From: Spirochaetes bacterium GWB1_27_13 | GTDB lineage: Bacteria > Spirochaetota > GWE2-31-10 > MWDO01 | Assembly: GCA_001829125.1 (NCBI GenBank) | Contig: MIAN01000261.1 | Location: 1-52,819 of the forward strand | Reading direction: 5' to 3' | Length of the DNA stretch: 52,819 bases | Part shown: positions 46,401-52,819 of the stretch, piece after piece | How positions within the stretch are numbered: the stretch's first letter is position 1 | Layout of the letters: each line of letters starts with the position of its first letter | Program-made: the position numbers and the translations under genes | The notes under the pieces: model-generated | Told to the model about the DNA's origin: nothing | Seen by the model: the letters and a program-made list of their open reading frames with translations, nothing else | Databases searched by the model: none

Positions 46401-47873
46401 GAACTACTTAAAATTAGACAAAATATGCAACAACTTGACGACAAATTTATTCTAAAATTTAGCGAAAAAGTTGATGAGGTTGACAAAAAATTTGATATTA
46501 AAATGAATGAATTTAACGAAAAATATGATGAAAACACAAAAATTTTGGAAGAAAAAATAGCCGATCTTAATGAAGATTATAGAAACAAAGGCAATGCAAT
46601 GCTTGCTGATAATGAAGAGAAATTTAATTCTTTTGTTGAGAAATTTAATCAATTAACTGATAATATCAACCAACTCAAAAAACAAGTTGATGATGAAGTT
46701 GTTAAAAAAGTTTATGAAGGAAAAATTAAAATTAATACTGTCTTTGAGGAAGAAACCGCCAAACTTGATACAAGATATAAAAAAGTAGAAGAAGAAGTTA
46801 TTGAAAAATTGAATGATTACAAAAAAGAAGTGTTTAGAATTCAACAAAATATGAAACAAATTGACGATAGGTTTACAGCGAGATTTTTGGAACATTCTAG
46901 CATTTTAGACAAAAAAGTTGCAAATATCGAAGATAATGTTAAAAAATTTGAAAAATCAACAGGTATATTTGAAAAAGTTGATTATTTAAAAAATAAACTC
47001 GGCGAAGAAATTAAAGATTTGAAAGACAAAATGGTGAGTATAAAAGAAGACAGAGAAAATATCATTGAAATCGAAAAACGAATTGTTAATGTTAATTCTT
47101 TGGTTACCCAATCAGAGCAAAAATATAATAGTATAATTTCTAATAGCAAAAAAATTGATAATGTTATGAATATTATTGAAGACTTAAAAGAAATTACTGA
47201 TGGAGTTTCTTCTAAAATTGAAAATATCAATAATGCAAAGGTAATGATTAGCAATATTGAATCAAAAATTGATATTACAAACAAAAAAATTACCGAACTT
47301 GAAAACATTTATAGTTATGCAGCAGAAAAAGATGAATCTATTAAAAAAATTGTTAATGATTTTGAGTCTATGAGGTCAAAATCAATGGAATTAACTAATA
47401 ATTTTGAGATTTTAACCAAAAAATATGATGATGCGGAGTTTAAACGTAATACTTTTGAAAAAATATTCAAAAACTTTGAAAAAGATGCCAATTTGATAAC
47501 TAAATCAGAAGGAAAAGTAATTGAAGTAATTGAAAAATTTAATCAAATGGATGGTTTGGTTACTGATCTAGAATTACGAACAGAGTCAATTAATAAAATA
47601 AGAGAATGGCTTGTAAAAGCAGAAACTCAAATTGAAAACCTAAATCAAGAAACTGATAAACGAATCAAATTACTTGAAGGGCTTATAACAAAAACACCAG
47701 AGAGCAAACTCGTTAAAGATAAAATTAAAGATGAAGGTGGCAAAAAAGATGTTGTTATGCAATTAAGAAATCAAGGTTGGGTAGTTGATGAAATTGCAAA
47801 AACACTAAATCTATCAGTTGGCGAGGTTGAGTTTATTTTAGACTTGGAATTTCATAAAGTTGGTAAAAAATAA
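43479..47873 (+). CDS. SpiroCoCo family coiled-coil protein, second copy
   Basis: A 1464-aa paralog of the giant protein. The ORF track uses a TTG (43464), but that codon lies in the G-rich ribosome binding site; the ATG at 43479 gives MSVTLFFVSIFASFALIIVF, a membrane helix that aligns position for position with the larger protein. The central coiled coil has only three copies of the ~150-residue unit (KLKQNMKFLDEKF, KIRQNMQQLDDKF, RIQQNMKQIDDRF) against about twelve in the larger one. The C-terminal tail WVVDEIAKTLNLSVGEVEFI is nearly identical. The only proline I found is in KTPES, just before that tail, marking a hinge. The larger gene probably arose by duplication of this one with internal repeat expansion, or this one lost repeats. 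Confidence 0.9.
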   Translation: MSVTLFFVSIFASFALIIVFRQLDKKNRQFDKIAKLSKTIKDEINSVTKERFEQIKDYDNNLDVSLQKAHILLEELNKAIKNSEQKAQLLEKDKLNNLLQKIDTIENEFNNINTQLGDLQETKNFSKNANKFVKETMHEMKIVKNEIHSLKKELDNKKGEVTDSIKKSEEKFKNEIEKTKNNFTGMIDEQKKYFDQTALNFKKDINFVEESIKHLKDGFFKEIEDEFSTITDSYKIKASEIKSELGNLEAELRKKLEEKINDYSTYITRIETRGDNLGKKIEAELENVKQNYILDIKSNYNTGLSELDKFNEKLKSDAKNNIIKTYNEYDDKYKALLSNLKNIEEDASTKLVNYETFLNDSSKHFDKIKNDTFNEIEEKTNEFNLHINNANDMGIRLELEIFNNIKSNFADFKNEVEKEFHLLKNNIDEKNGIFEADVELRYNNSKNKIREIEGVINNLNDDFELKTKKIREEMITIEEQNKIIVTKISANMEDFGKKVDTDIINLKNTFNTNTTEMKNDLENEIETFNNKKEILRNDLTGEMEKYKNTINGNILKLKQYFDKETEKLFVNIDKSMENMTNDANGKTKEISKRFEEKYKEIELKLINVVQEMGKKSKELETNISLKTGEIEEQIDGRMKDIQDNLYEKQNNFESELRDLGINYELKLKSFTDELNSILNKTDLSVNQKIKDIDNAINFFQNDINTFISTMNTKIRQGESDFEKFSFDIINKTNSLEENLKNKTIEIERNYYDRAKELLNNNEEKLDGFAGRFENLNIILNNLKDSFDTDVRDKIDAGKKSIIGIFDKGNLDITNNYKLLEEETINKINEYKNELVKLKQNMKFLDEKFAKRFDEKLVEFDNKFGNRIQIFNEKYKFNLTEMQDKLKLLQNNFSTKLLEIEDSYFKRGDNLVNDNISKLNEFIDRFNNLNSEIESLKSHIDSSISTKIDEGKNNLNEQYKLLEAETLKKINDYKNELLKIRQNMQQLDDKFILKFSEKVDEVDKKFDIKMNEFNEKYDENTKILEEKIADLNEDYRNKGNAMLADNEEKFNSFVEKFNQLTDNINQLKKQVDDEVVKKVYEGKIKINTVFEEETAKLDTRYKKVEEEVIEKLNDYKKEVFRIQQNMKQIDDRFTARFLEHSSILDKKVANIEDNVKKFEKSTGIFEKVDYLKNKLGEEIKDLKDKMVSIKEDRENIIEIEKRIVNVNSLVTQSEQKYNSIISNSKKIDNVMNIIEDLKEITDGVSSKIENINNAKVMISNIESKIDITNKKITELENIYSYAAEKDESIKKIVNDFESMRSKSMELTNNFEILTKKYDDAEFKRNTFEKIFKNFEKDANLITKSEGKVIEVIEKFNQMDGLVTDLELRTESINKIREWLVKAETQIENLNQETDKRIKLLEGLITKTPESKLVKDKIKDEGGKKDVVMQLRNQGWVVDEIAKTLNLSVGEVEFILDLEFHKVGKK

Positions 47874-47910
47874 AATATTTTGAAAATTAAATTCTCAAAA
47901 ATAAATTTTA

Positions 47911-47919
47911 TGATATAAT
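47911..47919 (+). promoter_or_regulatory. extended -10 promoter of the chemoreceptor gene
   Basis: TGATATAAT is an extended -10 element (TGnTATAAT); no good -35 is present, which the extended motif can compensate. It lies 37 bases before the ATG. Confidence 0.5.
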
Positions 47920-47956
47920 TAGTAATGTGAAATCTTAATTTGAAAGAAGGATTTTT

Positions 47957-50194
47957 ATGAAATTAACGATAAAAAATAAAATGGTTTTTTCTATTGTTTC
48001 TATTGTTTCGATAATTTTGCCTATTGCTTTTATCATATTGTTTTTAAATGTAACATCTAATATTCAAAAGCAAGCCCTAAATAATGCCAAAATGATTTCT
48101 AAAGAACATAGTGGAATGATTGATATGGAATTAAATGATGCAATTGAGGCATTAAGAATAATTGCAGATATATCACATACTTTTGAAGAAATGCCAAATT
48201 CTACAAAAAGAGAGTCTTTTAAAGATTTATTAAAAACACTTATATTAAAAAATTCTAATTATTCTGCTGTTTGGACTATTTGGGAGCCAAACAGTTTTGA
48301 TAACAATGATAAGTTTTATATGAATAAAGAAGGATATGACAGTACAGGTAGATTTATACCAGTTTGGTATAGGGAGGGAGATGAAATTAAGCTTACCTAT
48401 GCAATGGGTTATGAAACACCTGGCGAAGGTGATTATTATTTAATACCAAAAGAAAAACAAATGGAAGTTATAATAGAGCCTTATTTTTATTCTTATACAG
48501 GTAAAAAAGAAGATCAAGTTTTAATGACAAGTATTGTTGTTCCAATTATCCATAAAGAAAAAGGTGAAGGATTAGAGGGCGTTGTTGGAGTAGATATAGT
48601 TTTATCAAAATATCAAGAAATGATAGAAAACATTAGACCTTATGAAACAGGATTTTCTGCTATTTTTTCAAATAATGGTGTACTAGTAGCACATTCTATT
48701 GCAAAAGAAAATATAGGTAAAGAGCTAAATATTGAAACTTACGGTAAAGAATTATCTGAACAAAATATAAAGGATATTAAAAAAAATATAAAAGAAGGTA
48801 AAGAACTTTATATAGAAAATTATTCTGAACTTGCAAAATCACAAGTATTTAGATATTATACGCCAATACAAGTTGGTAACTCAGATACTCCATGGTGTTT
48901 TACAGCTATTATTCCTTTAAATAAGATATATGAATCAAGTGGTTTATTGCAATTAAAAATATTATTAACTTCAACTTTTATATTTTTAATATTATTATTG
49001 ATAATCATTATTTCTATTATTGCAAAAATAATAGCAAAACCAATAATAAAAATAACTGATAATTTTAAAATTATTTCACAAGGAGAAGGTGATTTAACTC
49101 AAAAAGTAGAAGTTTATACAAAAGATGAAATTGGTGATCTCGGAAGATATTTTAATGAGTTTTTAGATAAATTAAATACTATTATTGTTAAATTAAAAGA
49201 AGTTGGCTCAAAAAGTCGTGATATTGGTAATAATCTTGCTACAAGTTCAGAAGAAGTTTCAGCTACAATTGAAGAAATAGCTTCTACTATGAATGCTATG
49301 TTAGAAAGAGTAGAATTTTTTAGCCAAGAAGTTGATGTTTCAAAAAATTCTATCCAACAAATAAACAAATTTATTGAAAATGTTGTTAGTTTGATAGAAG
49401 ATCAGTCTTCTGCTGTCAACCAGTCGTCTGCTGCGATTGAACAAATGATTGCATCTATAAATAATATCGAAATAGTTACAGAAGATAAAAAAAATCTTAC
49501 TGATAGTCTTGCAAATCTTGCTAAAAGCGGTGAAAAAGGAATGCTTAATACAGTAGCTTCTATTGAAGAAATATCAAGGTCAACAGAGGTTATATTTGAA
49601 ATGATCAAAGTAATTAATAATGTTGCAGAGCAAACAAATCTTTTGGCGATGAATGCCGCTATCGAGGCTGCACATGCTGGAGAGTTTGGAAAAGGATTTT
49701 CTGTTGTTGCTGGTGAAATTAGAAAACTTGCAGAAACGACTGCTTCTAATGCAAAATCTATTTCTACATCATTAAAAAGTATAACCGATAAAATAAAAAA
49801 TACTTCTAATACAACAAGAGAAACGGGTTCTACTATTAGTAAAATAATAGGTGGTATTACTGAAGTTTCTAATAGTATGAACGAAATGTTATCTGGTATG
49901 AAAGAAATTTCGATAGGTTCTCAACAAATTACTCAGTCTTTAAACAGTCTCATCAAAGTTACTGAAGATGTAAAATCTTCATCAAAAGAAATGAGAACTA
50001 AAACAAATGAAATAGACGAATCCATAAAACACATTTCTAATTTGGCTGCTGAAAATAAAAATGGAATTACTGAAGTTTCTTATGGAATTAACGAAATCTC
50101 TAAATCAACAGTAATGCTTGCAGATTTGAGTAGTAGTAACTCTCAAAATATACAGATATTAGAACAAGAAATATCAAGATTTAAAACAAAATAA
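47957..50194 (+). CDS. methyl-accepting chemotaxis protein, dCache type
   Basis: A 745-aa transmembrane chemoreceptor. TM1 is about residues 8-30. The extracytoplasmic part (35-330) looks like a double Cache ligand-binding domain ([16 protein letters not shown], then [16 protein letters not shown] and [16 protein letters not shown]). TM2 (about 333-360) leads to a HAMP linker ([17 protein letters not shown]). The signalling domain has the hairpin tip [19 protein letters not shown] (about 558-576), and adjusted helices either side. It would relay nutrient or other signals to CheA/CheW and steer motility. GAAAGAAGG precedes the ATG, and a strong terminator follows the gene. Confidence 0.93.
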   Translation: MKLTIKNKMVFSIVSIVSIILPIAFIILFLNVTSNIQKQALNNAKMISKEHSGMIDMELNDAIEALRIIADISHTFEEMPNSTKRESFKDLLKTLILKNSNYSAVWTIWEPNSFDNNDKFYMNKEGYDSTGRFIPVWYREGDEIKLTYAMGYETPGEGDYYLIPKEKQMEVIIEPYFYSYTGKKEDQVLMTSIVVPIIHKEKGEGLEGVVGVDIVLSKYQEMIENIRPYETGFSAIFSNNGVLVAHSIAKENIGKELNIETYGKELSEQNIKDIKKNIKEGKELYIENYSELAKSQVFRYYTPIQVGNSDTPWCFTAIIPLNKIYESSGLLQLKILLTSTFIFLILLLIIIISIIAKIIAKPIIKITDNFKIISQGEGDLTQKVEVYTKDEIGDLGRYFNEFLDKLNTIIVKLKEVGSKSRDIGNNLATSSEEVSATIEEIASTMNAMLERVEFFSQEVDVSKNSIQQINKFIENVVSLIEDQSSAVNQSSAAIEQMIASINNIEIVTEDKKNLTDSLANLAKSGEKGMLNTVASIEEISRSTEVIFEMIKVINNVAEQTNLLAMNAAIEAAHAGEFGKGFSVVAGEIRKLAETTASNAKSISTSLKSITDKIKNTSNTTRETGSTISKIIGGITEVSNSMNEMLSGMKEISIGSQQITQSLNSLIKVTEDVKSSSKEMRTKTNEIDESIKHISNLAAENKNGITEVSYGINEISKSTVMLADLSSSNSQNIQILEQEISRFKTK

Positions 50195-50210
50195 AATTAT
50201 AATTATAGTA

Positions 50211-50238
50211 AGCGACGATTTTACTCGTCGCTTTTTTT
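50211..50238 (+). terminator. intrinsic terminator after the chemoreceptor gene
   Basis: AGCGACGA pairs with TCGTCGCT around TTTTAC and is followed by a run of T. It is the clearest rho-independent terminator in the window. Confidence 0.9.
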
Positions 50239-50291
50239 ATTTTTGAATAAGAAATATACCAACTATTAACGAATTTTAGCGATAGAAATAT

Positions 50292-50302
50292 GCTCTGTCC
50301 CA
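50292..50302 (+). repeat. GC-rich inverted motif, left copy
   Basis: GCTCTGTCCCA is the exact complement of TGGGACAGAGC at 51511-51521, so the two copies flank the lacI-type gene in inverted orientation. A further ~20 bases beside each copy show partial similarity. Confidence 0.6.
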
Positions 50303-50400
50303 CGTATATGAAGGAACTGACCTAATTTAACTAATTTTTTTATCGCCAAAATCAGTTAATACTTTGTATAAATATTTTTAATAGATAATAAAAAAAATCA

Positions 50401-50429
50401 TTGACATTAGTAATAAAAATTATTATTAT
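50401..50429 (+). promoter_or_regulatory. strong predicted promoter of the lacI-type gene
   Basis: TTGACA, a 17-base spacer and TATTAT. Transcription would begin about 50436, inside the operator-like palindrome. Confidence 0.65.
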
Positions 50430-50449
50430 TTACTAAAAGGTTTTCGTAA
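50430..50449 (+). promoter_or_regulatory. candidate autoregulatory operator
   Basis: TTACTAAAAGGTTTTCGTAA is a palindrome with one mismatched pair. It starts right after the -10 hexamer and covers the predicted start point, the classic position for repression. Confidence 0.55.
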
Positions 50450-50462
50450 AAAGAAAGAAAAT

Positions 50463-51455
50463 ATGAGTGTGAATATAAAAGAACTTGCAAAAATTATTGG
50501 CGTTTCTATTAGTACAATTTCAAAAGCTTTGAATGATAAAAGTGATATAAGTGAAGAATTAAAGGTAAAAATAAGAAATGCAGCGATTGAATATTCTTAT
50601 TCCCCAAATCCAATTGCAAAAAGGCTCGTTGCTAAAAAAACAAACACTCTTGGAGTATTTATCTTAAATAGAGATAATATTCCACTAAAACACTATTTTG
50701 AGTTTCAATTTTTGGATGGTATAATTAGAGAAGCAAATTTATATAACAATGATATATTGATTTTTACAAATACTAATGATTTATCATATAAAAAGTCATA
50801 TATTGATGAATGTAAAGAAAGAAAATTGGATGGAGCAATTTTTCTTGGTTTAAGAGAGGATGATCCTTTTTTTGAGAATATACAAACTTCATATATTCCT
50901 GTTTGTGCTGTGGATACTGAAATTTATGGTGAAAATGTCAGCTTTGTTAGCTCTGATAATAAGGGTGGCATTATCAAAGCATTAGAATATTTGTGGGAAC
51001 TTGGGCATAGAGATATTTTTTTTATATCAGGATGTCAAAATGCTTTTGTAAGTAACGAAAGACTTTACGGTTATAAATCTTTTATGGAAAGTAAGACTTT
51101 ATTCAACAAAGAGTATATTTTTGAAGGAAATTATAGTTTTGAGAGTGGTATTAGAGCAGGAGAACAACTATTAAATAAAAAAATAACAGCAGTTGTTTCT
51201 TCAAGTGATATGATGGCTTTGGGAATGATGCAATATCTAAAAAAAAATAATATTAGAATACCAGATGATATTTCGATAATAGGTTTTGATGATATAATAA
51301 GTTGTGAGCATTCTGAGCCATCTTTAACTACTATTGCACAAAATGTTGTTACTATGGGTAGAAAATCGGTTGATATTGTGTTAAATGGCAACAAAAGCCC
51401 AATTTTAGTTGAAACGGAGTTAATTATTAGAAATTCTTGTAAGAAAATTAATTAA
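50463..51455 (+). CDS. LacI-family transcriptional regulator
   Basis: A 330-aa repressor-type regulator. Residues 4-23 are the helix-turn-helix (IKELAKIIGVSISTISKALN), followed by the hinge (SPNPIAKRL) and a periplasmic-binding-protein-like effector domain with AVDTEIYGENVSFVSSDNKG, the sugar-binding type core, and GFDDIISCEHSEPSLTTI near the C-terminus. The effector is probably a sugar or related small molecule, but cannot be named. The gene has its own strong promoter with an operator-like palindrome over the start site, and two more such sites between it and the MATE gene, so autoregulation and control of the transporter are likely. AAGAAAG precedes the ATG. Confidence 0.92.
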   Translation: MSVNIKELAKIIGVSISTISKALNDKSDISEELKVKIRNAAIEYSYSPNPIAKRLVAKKTNTLGVFILNRDNIPLKHYFEFQFLDGIIREANLYNNDILIFTNTNDLSYKKSYIDECKERKLDGAIFLGLREDDPFFENIQTSYIPVCAVDTEIYGENVSFVSSDNKGGIIKALEYLWELGHRDIFFISGCQNAFVSNERLYGYKSFMESKTLFNKEYIFEGNYSFESGIRAGEQLLNKKITAVVSSSDMMALGMMQYLKKNNIRIPDDISIIGFDDIISCEHSEPSLTTIAQNVVTMGRKSVDIVLNGNKSPILVETELIIRNSCKKIN

Positions 51456-51459
51456 TTTT

Positions 51460-51487
51460 TTACTAAAAAACGAAAACGATTTAGTAA
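51460..51487 (+). promoter_or_regulatory. candidate operator 2
   Basis: TTACTAAA and TTTAGTAA form a perfect inverted repeat around AAACGAAAACGA. The TTACTAAAA half matches the operator at 50430, and CGAAAACGATTT is shared with the site at 51566. Confidence 0.5.
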
Positions 51488-51510
51488 GTAGACCTTGTAG
51501 CTCCGTCACT

Positions 51511-51521
51511 TGGGACAGAGC
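51511..51521 (-). repeat. GC-rich inverted motif, right copy
   Basis: TGGGACAGAGC, complement of 50292-50302, within the GC-rich stretch CTCCGTCACTTGGGACAGAG. Together the copies look like relic ends of an element or a structured site. Confidence 0.6.
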
Positions 51522-51534
51522 CAATAGAGTTTTT

Positions 51535-51540
51535 TATAAT
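51535..51540 (+). promoter_or_regulatory. possible -10 of the MATE gene
   Basis: TATAAT about 82 bases before the MATE ATG; the best -35 is TTGGGA with a long 19-base spacer. An operator-like site lies 26 bases downstream. Confidence 0.35.
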
Positions 51541-51565
51541 TTTAAATTTTTTGCATATCATTAAC

Positions 51566-51579
51566 CGAAAACGATTTCG
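51566..51579 (+). promoter_or_regulatory. candidate LacI-type operator 3 before the MATE gene
   Basis: CGAAAACGATTTCG is a near-perfect palindrome around a central CG, the usual form of LacI/PurR/CcpA-type operators. It sits downstream of the possible MATE -10, where binding would block transcription. Confidence 0.6.
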
Positions 51580-51621
51580 ATGATTTGGCGAATTCATATT
51601 TTAAATAAATGGAGGAAAAAT

Positions 51622-52819
51622 ATGTTACCTTATGTAGAAAAAAAAGACTTTTATAGGAGATTGGTTTTTATTGCCATCCCTATTATTATTCAAAATTTTA
51701 TTTTATCTCTTCTTAATGCTGTGGATGTTATAATGGTAGGACAATTGGGTACTATTCCTATCGCAGGAGTTGGGCTTTCTAACCAAATATTTTTTCTTTT
51801 AACTTTTTTTGTTTTTGGGATTAATAGTAGTGCATCAATCTTTTGTTCTCAATATTGGGGAAAAAAAGATTTAAATAGCGTAAATAAAATATTTAAACTA
51901 TCATTTTTAGCAAGTTTTGCATTTGGATTTGTTTTTTTTATTGTTAGTTTCATGATACCTGATTTTATTCTAAGATTATACACTAATGATAAAGAAGTTA
52001 TCAATACGGGGATGGGTTATTTAAGAATTGTTTCAATTAGCTATCTATTCACAGTTATTACAAGTAATTTGGTTTCTATTTTACGCTCTATGGAAATTGT
52101 AAAGTCTGGAATGATCGTAAGTATTATTTCTCTATTTATAAATACAGGCTTGAATTATATTTTTATTTTTGGTAAATTTGGATTTCCTGCACTTGGTGTT
52201 TATGGTGCTGGACTTGCAACAGTAATAGCAAGAAGTATAGAGTTAATTCTTTTAATTTCACTTATATTAATAAGAAAATACCCATTAAAGTTAAATATTA
52301 AACAAATATTCATCATTGATAAAGAATTAGCCAAAAATTTCTTTAAAATAGCATTGCCAGTCATATTAAGTGAAATAGTTTGGTCAGTTGGCATCACTGT
52401 TTATAATGCAATATATGCTCGTATTGGGACAGAACAAATCGCAGCAATTAATATGGTTTCTACAATAGAAAGTCTTGGCTTTGTTTTATTTATAGGAATA
52501 TCTTCTGCAGGTGGAATATTAATTGGTAAAAAAATAGGTGAAAATAAAAATGATATAGCATTCAAACTATCAAAAAGAGTTTTGTTAATAGGAATGTTTG
52601 GAGCTATTCTAACTGGATTTTTTGTATTCCTCTTTAGAGATTTTATCTTTTCATTCTATAAAGTATCACCTGACACATTAATTTATGCAGAAAAAATATT
52701 GATAGTTTTATGTTGTGTCTTATGGCTTAAAGTTTCAAATATGATACTTTTTGTAGCAATTATACGAAGTGGTGGAGATACAAAATTTGAGTTTATCACA
52801 ATTTCTGCTTCTATGTGGC
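51622..52819 (+). CDS. MATE family multidrug/organic cation efflux transporter (partial)
   Basis: Open reading frame without a stop before the window end, hence absent from the ORF track; 399 codons are present. GGAGG lies seven bases before the ATG. The protein begins MLPYVEKKDFYRRLVFIAIP and contains about ten or eleven hydrophobic helices; the MATE pattern is clear in LLNAVDVIMVGQLGTIPIAGVG, in the repeat of this fold at NAIYARIGTEQIAAINMVST, and in IFIFGKFGFPALGVYGAGLAT. It should export drugs, metabolites or other cations by sodium or proton antiport. About 50 residues of the C-terminus are expected beyond the window. Its location after a LacI-type gene with operator sites suggests substrate-induced expression. 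Confidence 0.92.
   Translation, partial: MLPYVEKKDFYRRLVFIAIPIIIQNFILSLLNAVDVIMVGQLGTIPIAGVGLSNQIFFLLTFFVFGINSSASIFCSQYWGKKDLNSVNKIFKLSFLASFAFGFVFFIVSFMIPDFILRLYTNDKEVINTGMGYLRIVSISYLFTVITSNLVSILRSMEIVKSGMIVSIISLFINTGLNYIFIFGKFGFPALGVYGAGLATVIARSIELILLISLILIRKYPLKLNIKQIFIIDKELAKNFFKIALPVILSEIVWSVGITVYNAIYARIGTEQIAAINMVSTIESLGFVLFIGISSAGGILIGKKIGENKNDIAFKLSKRVLLIGMFGAILTGFFVFLFRDFIFSFYKVSPDTLIYAEKILIVLCCVLWLKVSNMILFVAIIRSGGDTKFEFITISASMW

Larger units (their letters stand above)
50195..50462. other. intergenic region upstream of lacI-type gene
   Basis: Holds the terminator of the chemoreceptor gene, the GC-rich motif GCTCTGTCCCA (50292) and the promoter-operator of the regulator gene; no ORF is seen. 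Confidence 0.55.

Overview
The window is very AT-rich (roughly three quarters A+T by eye) and looks like chromosomal DNA of a spirochaete, probably an uncultured or poorly studied lineage. The strongest evidence is a tandem pair of membrane-anchored giant coiled-coil proteins that end in the helix-turn-helix-like tail of the SpiroCoCo family. Supporting evidence is a Maf/MptE-like motility-associated factor, many small exported barrel proteins, relaxed lipoboxes and a methyl-accepting chemotaxis protein. No rRNA, tRNA, CRISPR array or intact insertion sequence was seen.

Layout. 1-1.5 kb: a GH13 alpha-amylase-type lipoprotein. 1.5-7.3 kb: a decayed coding remnant, then three overlapping genes (TerB-domain protein, P-loop ATPase, Lhr-like DEAD/DEAH helicase) that match the Shango anti-phage system. 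7.3-13.1 kb: a SAM methyltransferase, a PlsC-like acyltransferase, a Tat-exported DUF362 protein coupled to a membrane polyferredoxin, a small exported protein and a HAD phosphatase; the last two appear to have almost no 5' leader. 13.4-14.9 kb: two exported proteins in one operon. 15.1-21.1 kb: a three-gene signalling operon: a CheB-CheR-PAS fusion, a PAS-HisKA_2 kinase, and a REC-HisKA-HATPase-HPt protein. 21.4-30.6 kb: an OmpA-like protein, a response regulator with a Cys-rich tail, a phasin-like protein, a DUF1186/SEC-C protein, a YD-repeat lipoprotein, the rRNA methyltransferase RlmB, an EF-hand-repeat exported protein and two outer-membrane-type proteins. 30.6-33.9 kb: the Maf-like protein and a SurA/PpiD-type chaperone. 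34.4-47.9 kb: the two SpiroCoCo proteins (2993 and 1464 aa). 48-50.2 kb: a chemoreceptor followed by a good intrinsic terminator. 50.4 kb to the end: a LacI-family regulator with operator-like palindromes around its own promoter and in front of a MATE transporter that runs off the window.

Non-coding structure. A roughly 38-bp interspersed repeat (core resembling TGTGCTAATCCGTGTTATA) occurs in at least six places. Four copies abut the Shine-Dalgarno sequence of the next gene, and one supplies the last codons and stop of the HAD gene. Two convergent intergenic regions carry hairpins with the same loop but co-varying stem bases. The large SpiroCoCo gene has an eight-G tract immediately before its start codon. 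GC-rich inverted motifs flank the LacI gene.

The most interesting elements are the Shango locus, the proline-free 2993-residue SpiroCoCo filament with its expanded internal repeats and possible DNA-binding tail, and the repeat family sitting at ribosome binding sites. All calls come from reading the sequence and the supplied ORF translations; no database search was run.
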